From an uncultured Eubacterium sp. (GTDB lineage: Bacteria; Bacillota; Clostridia; Lachnospirales; Lachnospiraceae): a DNA stretch of 64,000 bases. The notes below the pieces were generated by a model. It saw only the letters and a list, made by a program, of their open reading frames with translations, was not told the DNA's origin and searched no databases. Position numbers and translations under genes: made by a program. This document shows positions 17,880 through 26,866 of this stretch, piece by piece (within the stretch, counting starts at the first letter, position 1; every line of letters starts with the position of its first letter). The stretch is taken from assembly GCA_910589595.1 (NCBI GenBank), contig CAJUTM010000015.1:1-64000 (forward strand). Reading direction: 5' to 3'.

Positions 17880-18839
17880 CTACATCCAATTTTTGAGTAA
17901 TTCCTCTAATTTCTGGTAAGTCTCTATATCATTCATCTGCCGCCGCAGCGCCGCAGAATGCGGATATCCCGCCGTATACCACGCCGCATGGCTGCGCATT
18001 TCGAGAATACCTCTCTTTTCTCCTTTCCACTCCGTCTGCATTTTCGCATGACGCAAAATCGTCTCACATACAATCCGAAAAGAGGGCTTTGCTACCTCCT
18101 TTCCACTTTGCAGATATTCCTTAATCTGGTAAAAAATCCATGGATTTCCTCTGGCGGCGCGTGCAATCATAATACCGTCGCATCCGGTTTGTGTCAGCAT
18201 CGCCTGTGCATCCTGCGGCGTCACGATATCGCCGTTACCGATAACCGGAATACTGACTGCCTGCTTCACGGCTGCAATCACATCCCAATCTGCTTTCCCA
18301 CTGTAATACTGCTCTCTCGTGCGTCCGTGAACCGCCACGGCAGCAGCACCCGCCTCCTCCGCCGCTTTCGCCAGCGCCACGGCCTGCATATCATTTTCAC
18401 GAAATCCTTTGCGGAATTTCACCGTCACCGGTTTGTCAATCGCTTTCACCGTCTTCTCAATAATTTTAGCCGCCAGCGGAATATTGTTCAAAAGAGCCGA
18501 ACCCTCCCCATTGTTGACTACTTTCGGAACCGGACACCCCATATTGATATCCAAAATATCAAAATTTCTTTCCTCAATCCGTTTTGCCTGCTCGCTTATA
18601 ATATCGGGGTCAGCGCCAAAAAGCTGCAGGGAGACCGGACGTTCCCTGTCGTCAATACGAAGCAAATCTTCTGTATTTCTATTGTTATACATAATTCCTT
18701 TGGCGCTTACCATCTCCGTGCAAATCAAATCCGCCCCCTGCTCCTTACAGAGCAGACGAAATGGCAGGTCGGTAACGCCTGCCATTGGTGCTAATATTAC
18801 ATTTCCATGTAAACATACTTGTCCAATTTTTAACTTCAT
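17880..18839 (-). CDS. dusB: tRNA-dihydrouridine synthase
   Basis: A 319-residue flavoenzyme that reduces uridines in tRNA D-loops using FMN and NADPH. Signatures: LAPMAGVTDLPFRLLCKEQG at the N terminus, DINMGCPVPKVV with the catalytic cysteine, VKFRKGF, and VHGRTREQYYSGKADW. The helical C-terminal tRNA-binding domain is present, so the length is typical. It overlaps coaX by 4 bases, an arrangement seen in other Clostridia. Confidence 0.9.
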   Translation of the reverse strand: MKLKIGQVCLHGNVILAPMAGVTDLPFRLLCKEQGADLICTEMVSAKGIMYNNRNTEDLLRIDDRERPVSLQLFGADPDIISEQAKRIEERNFDILDINMGCPVPKVVNNGEGSALLNNIPLAAKIIEKTVKAIDKPVTVKFRKGFRENDMQAVALAKAAEEAGAAAVAVHGRTREQYYSGKADWDVIAAVKQAVSIPVIGNGDIVTPQDAQAMLTQTGCDGIMIARAARGNPWIFYQIKEYLQSGKEVAKPSFRIVCETILRHAKMQTEWKGEKRGILEMRSHAAWYTAGYPHSAALRRQMNDIETYQKLEELLKNWM

Positions 18840-19615
18840 TCTTCGCTTCCTTTAGTTCTTTCAAAAATCAACCGCATTCCCTGAAGAGTTAATTCCGAAT
18901 TATAAATATCAATTTTATCCGTACCCTCGGAAATGATTCTTCCCAATCCGCCGGTTGCCACTACTTTGATTCCCGAATATCCGGATTGTTTTTTAAATTG
19001 CTCTATAATATACTCTGCCTGTCCGATTGTTCCATACACAAGCCCCGCCTGCATACTGGTAATCGTCGTCTTAGCCAGTATTGATTCCGGTTTTACAATT
19101 TCAATTTCCGGCAGCTTGGCGGCGTTGCTCCAAAGCGCCTTGGCGCTAATTCGTATGCCGGGCGCCGTAACTCCAGCAACAAAAGCGCCGTCCTCCGACA
19201 CTAAATCATACGTGGTAGCTGTTCCGTAATCAATAACAATAACCGGCCCGCCATATAAAAAGTAGGCTCCCACCGCATCGACAACTCTATCCGCGCCGAT
19301 TTCCATCGGATTCGTCGTTGCAATACGGATACCGGATTTTGTTCCCTGTCCGACAATCATCGGGTCACAATTCAAGTATTTGCGAATCCCGCTCGTTAAA
19401 GAATACATTACTTTTGATACTACCGAGCAAATAATAACGCCCCCGATATCATCCGCCCGTACATCCTTGTGCGACAACTGCTCCAAAATCTGTACTCCAA
19501 ACTCATCCGAAGTTCTCGGCAGACTTGTTGTCAAACGAAAAGTGTGCAAAATGGAGTTTCCATTAAAGACACCAAACGTTAGATTCGTGTTTCCAATATC
19601 AATTGCCAGTAACAT
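18836..19615 (-). CDS. coaX: Type III pantothenate kinase
   Basis: A 259-residue kinase catalysing the first step of coenzyme A synthesis from pantothenate. ASKHA-fold motifs are visible: LLAIDIGNTNLTFGVF (phosphate 1), GADRVVDAVGAYF, VIDYGTATTYD (phosphate 2, catalytic Asp) and VVATGGLGRII (adenosine). Length matches the family. It overlaps dusB at its end and the upstream small gene at its start, forming a three-gene operon. Confidence 0.92.
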   Translation of the reverse strand: MLLAIDIGNTNLTFGVFNGNSILHTFRLTTSLPRTSDEFGVQILEQLSHKDVRADDIGGVIICSVVSKVMYSLTSGIRKYLNCDPMIVGQGTKSGIRIATTNPMEIGADRVVDAVGAYFLYGGPVIVIDYGTATTYDLVSEDGAFVAGVTAPGIRISAKALWSNAAKLPEIEIVKPESILAKTTITSMQAGLVYGTIGQAEYIIEQFKKQSGYSGIKVVATGGLGRIISEGTDKIDIYNSELTLQGMRLIFERTKGSEE

Positions 19616-19949
19616 GTTCTCCTCCGTTTACCGCCTCAATAAAAAAAGCATGATAATAAGTCTCTAAACTTTTTAATAATTCCTCATATTGGATTCGGTA
19701 TTGTTTTATTTTTAAATGACTTCCAATCTCGTCATAAAAGAAATCATCTTCTCTTGCCGTCGACGACATATAGAGAGTTCCGTCCTCTCCAAATTCCATG
19801 GAAAAGACGCCCCCTACATCCGCCGTCATACTGACGGCTAATATTTTCAGTTCTTCCTGTATCTGCGCCGGCAGAGAGTCAAAGCGGGGATTGAAATAAT
19901 ACTTCTCCTCATACGCACTGCAGGCACATAAAACCTGTTCTTCGTTCAT
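19599..19949 (-). CDS. Conserved hypothetical protein (DUF6145-like)
   Basis: A 116-residue acidic, soluble protein (CACSAYEEKYYFNPRFDSLP ... TADVGGVFSMEFGEDGTLYM). It resembles a small Lachnospiraceae family that I believe is DUF6145; the name is from memory. It overlaps the start of coaX by 17 bases and so is part of that operon. No catalytic motif is visible and the function is unknown. Confidence 0.6.
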   Translation of the reverse strand: MNEEQVLCACSAYEEKYYFNPRFDSLPAQIQEELKILAVSMTADVGGVFSMEFGEDGTLYMSSTAREDDFFYDEIGSHLKIKQYRIQYEELLKSLETYYHAFFIEAVNGGEHVTGN

Positions 19950-19993
19950 GTTTCGTCTTCCTCGTCCCAGTGTACTGTACCGTTCATCTTATA

Positions 19994-21367
19994 TCAATCG
20001 CGTTCGCTCATCGGTACATATGACTTGTGCTTGGCAACTGCCTTATACGCCGGACGAATGATTTTTCCTGCATTTACTAATTCTTCTAAACGGTGTGCGC
20101 TCCATCCGGCAATACGCCCCATCGCAAAAAGCGGCGTATACAATTCATGCGGTATATCGAGCATACTGTAAACCAGTCCGCTGTAAAAGTCTATATTGGC
20201 GCTGACTCCCTTGTAGATATGACGCTCGTTGGCAATTACTTTCGGCGCCAGTTTTTCCACTAAGTTATAAAGCGCATATTCTTTCTGCATTCCCTTTTCA
20301 TCTGCCAGTTTCTTAACAAAATGACGAAATGTCTTGGCACGCGGGTCTGATATGGAGTACACGGCATGCCCCATTCCATAAATCAGTCCGGCTTTGTCGA
20401 ACGCCTGCTGATTCAGGAGGGCCACCAGATAGGATTCTACTTCCTGTTCGTCTTCCCAATCTTTGACCTTTTCTTTCATTTCCTCAAACATCTGCGACAC
20501 TTTGCGGTTCGCCCCTCCGTGGCGAGGCCCCTTGAGCGAGCCGAGCGCTGCCGATATCGCCGCATAAGTATCCGTACCGGAAGACGTTACTACATGGTCG
20601 GTAAAAGTAGAATTATTACCGCCGCCATGCTCGGCATGAAGAACTAAAGCGATATCTAAAATTTTTGCCTCCAGCGGCGTAAACTCACTGTCCTGCCGCA
20701 GCATATGCAAAATATTTTCCGCCGTACTGTATTCCGGCTTCGGCGGGTGTAAAAAGAAGCTGCTGCCCTCGTGAAAATAGCTTGCCGCCTGATAGCCGTA
20801 TACGGCAAACATTGGAAATAGCGCCACTAACTGCAGACACTGCCGCAATACGTTTTCTGTCGTCGTATCATCGGCCCTGTCATCATACGAATACAGCGTC
20901 AAAACACTGCGCCCCAGCGTATTCATCAAGTCCACGCTCGGCGCTTTCATAATGATATCACGGACAAAACTGGTCGGCAGGCTCTGGCGGTAAGTCGCCA
21001 GCATGTCTTTCAGTTCTTCCAGTTCTTTTTCATTGGGCAGTTTCCCAAATATAAGCAGGTAGACTACTTCTTCATAACCAAACCGTTTTTCCGATAAAAA
21101 TCCTCCCACAATTTCTTCAATATCAATTCCCTGATAATATAACTTACCGTCGCAGGGAACACTCACCCCATCTACAATAGTAGAAGACTGTATTTCCGAT
21201 ATTTCTGTAAGTCCAGTCAAGACTCCCCGCCCATTGAGGTCACGGAGTCCCCGCTTCACTTCATAGCGTTCAAACAACGTAGAGTCAATTGTACTGCTTG
21301 CTTCGCACACCGATGCCATCTTATGTAACCAGTCACTTCTATAGCCGGCGTCTAGGTTATTGTTCAT
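19994..21367 (-). CDS. gltA: Citrate synthase
   Basis: A 457-residue citrate/2-methylcitrate synthase of the long anaerobe type with an N-terminal extension. Active-site elements are present: LHAEHGGGNNSTF (first His), GMGHAVYSISDPR (second His and arginine) and FYSGLVYSMLDIP (Asp region). It condenses oxaloacetate and acetyl-CoA. In a fermenter it probably feeds 2-oxoglutarate and glutamate synthesis, which suits its closeness to argF. A spacer of about 27 bases separates it from argF. Confidence 0.9.
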   Translation of the reverse strand: MNNNLDAGYRSDWLHKMASVCEASSTIDSTLFERYEVKRGLRDLNGRGVLTGLTEISEIQSSTIVDGVSVPCDGKLYYQGIDIEEIVGGFLSEKRFGYEEVVYLLIFGKLPNEKELEELKDMLATYRQSLPTSFVRDIIMKAPSVDLMNTLGRSVLTLYSYDDRADDTTTENVLRQCLQLVALFPMFAVYGYQAASYFHEGSSFFLHPPKPEYSTAENILHMLRQDSEFTPLEAKILDIALVLHAEHGGGNNSTFTDHVVTSSGTDTYAAISAALGSLKGPRHGGANRKVSQMFEEMKEKVKDWEDEQEVESYLVALLNQQAFDKAGLIYGMGHAVYSISDPRAKTFRHFVKKLADEKGMQKEYALYNLVEKLAPKVIANERHIYKGVSANIDFYSGLVYSMLDIPHELYTPLFAMGRIAGWSAHRLEELVNAGKIIRPAYKAVAKHKSYVPMSERD

Positions 21368-21394
21368 ATTGGCTCCTTTCTATATCCTGATTCT

Positions 21395-22384
21395 CTAACG
21401 GGGAAGCGTAGCGTACATAACTGCCTTGATAGTATGCATACGGTTCTCCGCCTCACGGAATACCACGTCGGCATACTTTTCAAAAATCTCATCCGTCACT
21501 TCCATTTCCTTTAATCCATATTTCTCATAAATCTGCTTTCCGATTGTCGTCTCCAAATCATGAAAAGCAGGCAGGCAATGCATAAGTACTGCCGTATCTT
21601 TTGCATTTGCCATCGCCTGATGATTAATCTGATATGGGTGGAGAGCCTTTATGCGCTCTTCCCAAACTTCATCGGGTTCCCCCATTGATACCCATACATC
21701 CGTATAGAGAACATCTGCATTTTTCGTTCCCTCTGACACATCTTCTGTCAGCGTAATCGTTCCACCGCTTTCTTTTGCATACTGCTGACATTGTTTCACC
21801 AATTCTTCATTCGGGAAGTATTCCTTGGGAGCACAGGCAACAAAATGCATTCCCATCTTGCTGCAGGCAATCATCAGGGAATTTCCCATATTATAACGGG
21901 CATCTCCCATATAAGTCAGCGTAATTCCTTTTAATTTGCCAAATTGCTCCTCTATGGTAAGCAGGTCGGCTAACATCTGCGTCGGATGATACTCGTTTGT
22001 TAAACCATTCCAAACAGGTACTCCCGCATATTTCGCTAAATTTTCTACGATTTCCTGAGCGTATCCGCGATATTCAATGCCGTCAAACATCCTGCCCAGC
22101 ACGCGGGCAGTATCGGCAATACTTTCCTTTTTTCCTATTTGGGAACCGGAGGGGTCAAGATAGGTAACACCCATCCCGAGGTCATGCGCTGCCACTTCAA
22201 AGGAACAGCGGGTACGGGTACTGGTCTTTTCAAAGATAAGGGCGATATTTTTCCCCTCTAAAGGCTTCTCTACCACTCCTTTTTTCTTTTTCTCTTTCAA
22301 TTCTTTGGATATATCAAGAAAATAGCGTATCTCTTCCGGAGTAAAATCCTTTAATGTCAGAAAATTTCTCCCTTGTAAATTCAT
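21395..22384 (-). CDS. argF: Ornithine carbamoyltransferase
   Basis: A 329-residue enzyme that makes citrulline from ornithine and carbamoyl phosphate. It has the carbamoyl-phosphate loop (FEKTSTRTRCSFEVA), the HPTQ segment (as YHPTQMLADL) and the ornithine-binding cysteine motif HCLPAFHD. Length is typical. It starts 25 bases downstream of the SPFH gene, so read-through is likely. argH, which uses its product after argG, is 20 kb away on the other strand, so the arginine genes are dispersed here. Confidence 0.92.
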   Translation of the reverse strand: MNLQGRNFLTLKDFTPEEIRYFLDISKELKEKKKKGVVEKPLEGKNIALIFEKTSTRTRCSFEVAAHDLGMGVTYLDPSGSQIGKKESIADTARVLGRMFDGIEYRGYAQEIVENLAKYAGVPVWNGLTNEYHPTQMLADLLTIEEQFGKLKGITLTYMGDARYNMGNSLMIACSKMGMHFVACAPKEYFPNEELVKQCQQYAKESGGTITLTEDVSEGTKNADVLYTDVWVSMGEPDEVWEERIKALHPYQINHQAMANAKDTAVLMHCLPAFHDLETTIGKQIYEKYGLKEMEVTDEIFEKYADVVFREAENRMHTIKAVMYATLPR

Positions 22385-22409
22385 GTTTCTTCCCCTCTCT
22401 TACTTATCC

Positions 22410-23351
22410 TTATTTCGCTACGGTTTCCACAACCGATTTTGCCAAACCGGCAATTCCCTGTATTTCAGATGGAATAATAATTTTTGTCGCCTGACCGTCC
22501 GCCGCCTTTTCAAAAGCTTCCAGACTCTTTAATGTCAGAACTTTTTCCGTCGGCGCCGCCTCGTTGAGATAACGAAGTCCCTCTGCCGTCGCTTTCTGCA
22601 CAGCCTCAATTGCCTGTGCTTTACCTTCTGCTTCGCGAATCATAGCCTCTTTCTTCGCCTCTGCCCTTAAAATTGCCGCCTCTTTTTCGGCTTCCGCTTC
22701 CAGAATCGCAGATTCTTTCTTACCCTCGGCAACAAGAACGGTCGATTTTTTCTCTCCCTCTGCGCGCAAAATCGATTCGCGCCTCTCGCGCTCCGCTTTC
22801 ATCTGCTTCTCCATGGAATCCTGAATCTCACGCGGCGGAATGATGTTTTTCAACTCAACACGGTTTACTTTTATGCCCCAAGGGTCTGTTGCAATATCCA
22901 GATTGGAACGCATATGCGTATTAATCGTTTCACGGGACGTCAGTGTCTGGTCTAATTCCAAATCACCGATAATGTTACGGAGTGTCGTCGCCGTCAGGTT
23001 CTCAATCGCCATAATCGGATTTTCCACACCGTAAGTAAACAGTTTCGGATCCGTAATCTGGAAAAAGACTACGGTATCTATCTGCATCGTAACATTGTCC
23101 TTTGTAATCACAGGCTGTGGAGGAAAATCCATTACCTGTTCCTTTAATCGAACTTTACGCGCTACTTTATCAATAATCGGCACTTTAAAATGCAGCCCTA
23201 CCGACCAAGTGGACTGATAACCGCCCAGCCGCTCCACGATGTAGGCATGCGCCTGCGGTACAATCTTTATGCAGGATGCCAGCACACACAACAAAACTAT
23301 TATAATAATAATTACAATAATCGGCATAATACTAATATTTACTTCATCCAT
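22410..23351 (-). CDS. SPFH/stomatin-family membrane protease-associated protein
   Basis: A 313-residue protein with one N-terminal membrane helix (about 8-28), an SPFH/PHB domain (VERLGGYQSTWSVGLHFKVP ... LRNIIGDLELDQTLTSRE) and a long Ala/Glu/Lys coiled coil (about 190-270). It belongs to the stomatin/QmcA group that forms large membrane rings and organises microdomains. The NfeD gene directly upstream is its usual partner. A GGAGG site precedes the ATG. Confidence 0.88.
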   Translation of the reverse strand: MDEVNISIMPIIVIIIIIVLLCVLASCIKIVPQAHAYIVERLGGYQSTWSVGLHFKVPIIDKVARKVRLKEQVMDFPPQPVITKDNVTMQIDTVVFFQITDPKLFTYGVENPIMAIENLTATTLRNIIGDLELDQTLTSRETINTHMRSNLDIATDPWGIKVNRVELKNIIPPREIQDSMEKQMKAERERRESILRAEGEKKSTVLVAEGKKESAILEAEAEKEAAILRAEAKKEAMIREAEGKAQAIEAVQKATAEGLRYLNEAAPTEKVLTLKSLEAFEKAADGQATKIIIPSEIQGIAGLAKSVVETVAK

Positions 23352-23433
23352 AATCTGTTTCCTCCATTCTGCGTCACATAAGAACGCGGTTCATTGTTAT
23401 CAGTTCCATAAAAGCGTTTTTGTCATCAACATA

Positions 23434-23874
23434 TTACTCTGCCGCATTTCTGACAATCAGTTTCACTCCGGATACAGACTCCACCGTAACCATTTTCCCA
23501 ACCGGAATCTCCGTTCCGTCTACGCTTCGCGCCATCCATTCCACGCCGCGGAAACGAACTTTTCCCTGTTCCTTTTGGTTTTTAATGTTTTCGATTACTT
23601 CGACCTGTTCTCCAAGCACTTCCTCAATATTAGTCTTCGTCCTGTTTTTATCAATATATTTCATTGCAAAAGGACGTACCAGCACCATAATAATAACAGA
23701 AACACCTGTAAACAATACATATTGTATCCATAACGGCGCACCAAGTCCCGCAGCAATCGCCGCTGATATCGCGCCAAGACTAAACCATATAGTCGTTAAA
23801 CCCAAAGTAAATATCTCAATGATAAGCATAACGGCTACGATAGCGAGCCATAAAATTGTCATCATAGTATTCAC
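23434..23874 (-). CDS. NfeD-family membrane protein
   Basis: A 146-residue short NfeD protein: three or four membrane helices (about 5-75) and a C-terminal OB-fold soluble domain (about 85-145, GEQVEVIENIKNQKEQGKV ... VTVESVSGVKLIV). NfeD proteins pair with SPFH proteins, whose gene follows 82 bases downstream. It is the short type without the ClpP-like protease domain. Confidence 0.85.
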   Translation of the reverse strand: MNTMMTILWLAIVAVMLIIEIFTLGLTTIWFSLGAISAAIAAGLGAPLWIQYVLFTGVSVIIMVLVRPFAMKYIDKNRTKTNIEEVLGEQVEVIENIKNQKEQGKVRFRGVEWMARSVDGTEIPVGKMVTVESVSGVKLIVRNAAE

Positions 23875-23978
23875 TTCCTCTCTCTATCAGTTTATTCTTC
23901 GTTTCTTTTTATCATACTAGAAAAACCTCCATTTGTCAAAAAAAGAGCACAAATTCCTGTTTCTTGCGTCCGTGCCGC

Positions 23979-24800
23979 CTACCTGTCCGGAGCTTTCCGG
24001 TGTACCTCGTAGGCAAACAGCGCCGCCGATATTGCCGCATTGAGTGACTCTAACCGGCCCTCCATGGGAATCTTTACCTTTACATCTGCCAAGGCTGATA
24101 GTTCCTCACTTAATCCATTAGCTTCATTTCCGATTAATATCCCCAGCTGCCCCTGATAATCCGGCTCGCAATAGGCTTTTTCTCCCTGCAGATGGGCCGC
24201 ATAAAAAGTGAAGCCCCGTTCTTTTAAGGCAGCCACTTCAAAGATAATATCCCCGCAAAAATAATAGGGAACACGGAACAGGGAGCCCATCGTAGCGCGC
24301 ACGACTTTGGGATTGAACAAATCGACACATCCCTTTCCTAAAACAATTCCGGATATTCCCGCCCCCTCTGCCGTCCGCAGAATCGTTCCCATGTTGCCGG
24401 GGTCCTGAATATTTTCCAGCACAAGGAGCTTGGCCTGTTCATATATCCCTCCCGCCTGCGCCTGTACGATTTTTTCCCTGTCGTATCGGGGCATTCGCAC
24501 CACCGCCAGTATTCCCTGCGGGGCTACGGTATCGGAAAGCTGGCGGAACACCGAATCTGCGGCAAAGGCAACCGGAATATCTTTAGGAATCGCCTGACAG
24601 CCCGCCTCGCACAGGCGGCTTTCATAGCTTTCTCTCTCCTGTTCCCGAACAAACAGATTAGCCACCAGACCATGCGAAAGCGCCTCGCTCACCATCTTCC
24701 ATCCCTCCACGACAAACAGCCCCTCCTGCCGTCTCGCATGAATTTGTTTTTTTAATTTATTTATCTTTTTCATCTGTGTATTCGCCATTGAGGTAATCAT
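23979..24800 (-). CDS. TrmH/SpoU-family RNA 2'-O-ribose methyltransferase
   Basis: A 273-residue SPOUT methyltransferase. Residues 1-100 form the L30e-like RNA-binding domain (KQIHARRQEGLFVVEGWKMV). The knotted C-terminal domain has motif 1 ENIQDPGNMGTILRTAEGAG, motif 2 GILIGNEANGLSEEL and motif 3 IPMEGRLESLNAAISAALFA. It probably methylates a 23S rRNA ribose, but the exact site is unknown. Its start overlaps the trkA stop by one base (TAATG). Confidence 0.88.
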   Translation of the reverse strand: MITSMANTQMKKINKLKKQIHARRQEGLFVVEGWKMVSEALSHGLVANLFVREQERESYESRLCEAGCQAIPKDIPVAFAADSVFRQLSDTVAPQGILAVVRMPRYDREKIVQAQAGGIYEQAKLLVLENIQDPGNMGTILRTAEGAGISGIVLGKGCVDLFNPKVVRATMGSLFRVPYYFCGDIIFEVAALKERGFTFYAAHLQGEKAYCEPDYQGQLGILIGNEANGLSEELSALADVKVKIPMEGRLESLNAAISAALFAYEVHRKAPDR

Positions 24801-25456
24801 TACTTAACCTCCCGCAAATCCTGAATATCTGTATTATGGCCTAAAATAATCAGCACATCCTGTCCTGTCAGCGTGTGATTGGCCGGCGGGTTGATATTGA
24901 TTTCGTCCACTCCGCGAATCCCGATTACGCTGACGCCATAGCGGGAACGGATATTTGCTTCCCGCAACGTCTTGCCAACCCAGCTTTTAGGAACGGAAAT
25001 GTCGACAATACTGTATTCTTCCGACAGCTCAAGCGCCTCAAAATAATTGCCGTTGATTATCTCGTTTCCGATTCGGATTCCTATTTCCCTATCGGGGAAA
25101 ATGACCTTATCCGCTCCCACTTTGGCAAGAATACGTCCCTCAATATCGGTTGACGCTTTCACCATAATATAAGGCATGCCCATCTCTTTTAACTGCATTG
25201 TAATCAATACGCTCGTCTGTAAACTATGGCCGATTCCCACAATCGCGCCATCGTAGTTGCGAATACCCAACTGTCTCATGGCTTCCGGATTGGTCGCATC
25301 TGCACAGACAGAATGCGTCACGTCATTGGCAATTGTCTCCAACTGCTTATCATCCTTATCAACAACCATAACGGTAGCTCCGGAATTCGCCAGCGTTTTA
25401 GCGACATTGGTGCCAAATTCACCGACTCCGAAAATTACAAATTCTTTTCTAATCAA
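24800..25456 (-). CDS. trkA: Potassium uptake regulatory subunit TrkA/KtrA-like
   Basis: A 218-residue cytosolic gating ring protein. RCK-N Rossmann domain with nucleotide loop FGVGEFGTNVAKTLANSG and acidic VVDKDD; RCK-C (TrkA-C) domain about 135-218. One RCK-N/RCK-C unit is the KtrA/KtrC form. It binds nucleotides (ATP/ADP or NAD), and possibly c-di-AMP on RCK-C as in other Firmicutes, to control the TrkH-type channel encoded just upstream. Confidence 0.88.
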   Translation of the reverse strand: MIRKEFVIFGVGEFGTNVAKTLANSGATVMVVDKDDKQLETIANDVTHSVCADATNPEAMRQLGIRNYDGAIVGIGHSLQTSVLITMQLKEMGMPYIMVKASTDIEGRILAKVGADKVIFPDREIGIRIGNEIINGNYFEALELSEEYSIVDISVPKSWVGKTLREANIRSRYGVSVIGIRGVDEININPPANHTLTGQDVLIILGHNTDIQDLREVK

Positions 25457-25495
25457 TAAAAATCCCTCCTAAAACCATTTGTAGCGTATTAAGAA

Positions 25496-26866
25496 TCATC
25501 CCACACCAACCTTTTCCTCCGGATATGTTTTCAGATTCACAAAACGTCTGGAATTGAAAAACAAGGCCAGAGAAATCGGGCCGATACGGCCGATATACAT
25601 TGTCACTATTATTATTATGCGTCCTGCCACCGTCAGCTCCGTCGTAAAATCACGCGTCAGGCCAACCGTTGCTATTGCCGATATTACTTCAAACAGGCAG
25701 TCAATAAAATCCCCCGGCTGCACGATTGCCAGCGCGATAACTGCCAACAGCATAACGCCAAAGCTTACCATAAAGATAGACAGCGCACGGCGAACCAGAT
25801 TTCCATTTATCTTGCGGCCAAACATCTCCGTATCATTCCGCCCTTTGATAATACTAATTACCGTCAGTACCAGTATGGCAACCGTCGTCGTCTTAACGCC
25901 TCCTGCAGTTCCTGACGGCGAGCCGCCGATAAACATGAGCAGACAGCAAATCATCGCCGTCGCCTTGCGCAGCCCCGCCTGCGATATCGTGAGAAATCCA
26001 GCAGTTCTTGTCGTCACGGACTGAAACAGAGCCGCCTGTATTTTCTGCCACCACGGCAGATTGCCTAATGTTTCGGGATTGTTGTATTCCAGTAAGAAAA
26101 TCAATAGCGCCCCGCCTGCAATCAGAGACAGTGTCATAAACAGAACCATTTTCGTATGGAGCGGAAGATGATGCGCTCCCGTAAACAGCGTGCGGCGCTT
26201 TCTCCGGCGTCGGCAGAACATATCCAGCACACTCCACCACACGGGGAAACCGATACCGCCGAGTATAATCAGAAGCATCGTCGTTATATTAACAATAGGA
26301 TTGGCCACATAGGGCGCCAGACTATCCGGCCCGAGTACGTCCATTCCGGCATTACAAAACGCCGATATGGCATTAAAGACCGATTTCCAAATCCCAATCC
26401 AGCCAAATTCGGGAATAAACACCGTCATATAAAGAAGAGCCCCCACACCCTCCACGATGAGAGTTCCTTTGAGAATCTTTTTTATCAGAATAACCATTCC
26501 CTGTATCGTATCCAGATTGTAGGCGTCCTGAATGAGAAGCCGCTGCTTTAAGCCAATTCTTTTGCCAAGCGCCATCAAAAAAAGCATCGTAAACGTAATG
26601 ACGCCAAGCCCTCCTACCTGCGCCAACAACGCTATGACAATCTGTCCGAATACAGACCAGTGGGCATACGTCGGAACGGTTACAAGCCCCGTCACGCAAA
26701 CGGAAGTAGTCGCCGTAAAAAGCGAATCAATGAAATTCGTCATCTCGCCCGACGCCGCGGAAACAGGCAACATTAAAAGCAGGGTTCCGAATACAATCGT
26801 CCCCAGAAAGCCAAGCGCAATAATGCGCGTCGTTGTAAACTCTTTTTTCCTGCGATGACGCCTCAT
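25496..26866 (-). CDS. trkH: Potassium transporter TrkH/KtrB family
   Basis: A 456-residue membrane transporter with the four-fold MPM repeat; about 10 membrane helices are visible. Selectivity loops with conserved glycines include ATTSVCVTGLVTV, FCNAGMDV, GGSPSGTAGGVKTTT and SAIATVGLT. It moves K+ (with Na+ or H+) under control of the TrkA-like ring. Its ATG overlaps the stop of the GGDEF gene, so the two are coupled. Confidence 0.9.
   Translation of the reverse strand: MRRHRRKKEFTTTRIIALGFLGTIVFGTLLLMLPVSAASGEMTNFIDSLFTATTSVCVTGLVTVPTYAHWSVFGQIVIALLAQVGGLGVITFTMLFLMALGKRIGLKQRLLIQDAYNLDTIQGMVILIKKILKGTLIVEGVGALLYMTVFIPEFGWIGIWKSVFNAISAFCNAGMDVLGPDSLAPYVANPIVNITTMLLIILGGIGFPVWWSVLDMFCRRRRKRRTLFTGAHHLPLHTKMVLFMTLSLIAGGALLIFLLEYNNPETLGNLPWWQKIQAALFQSVTTRTAGFLTISQAGLRKATAMICCLLMFIGGSPSGTAGGVKTTTVAILVLTVISIIKGRNDTEMFGRKINGNLVRRALSIFMVSFGVMLLAVIALAIVQPGDFIDCLFEVISAIATVGLTRDFTTELTVAGRIIIIVTMYIGRIGPISLALFFNSRRFVNLKTYPEEKVGVG

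Noticed and set aside
17958..18794. 278-codon plus-strand frame opposite dusB
   Set aside because: Antisense shadow; the minus strand encodes a complete tRNA-dihydrouridine synthase.
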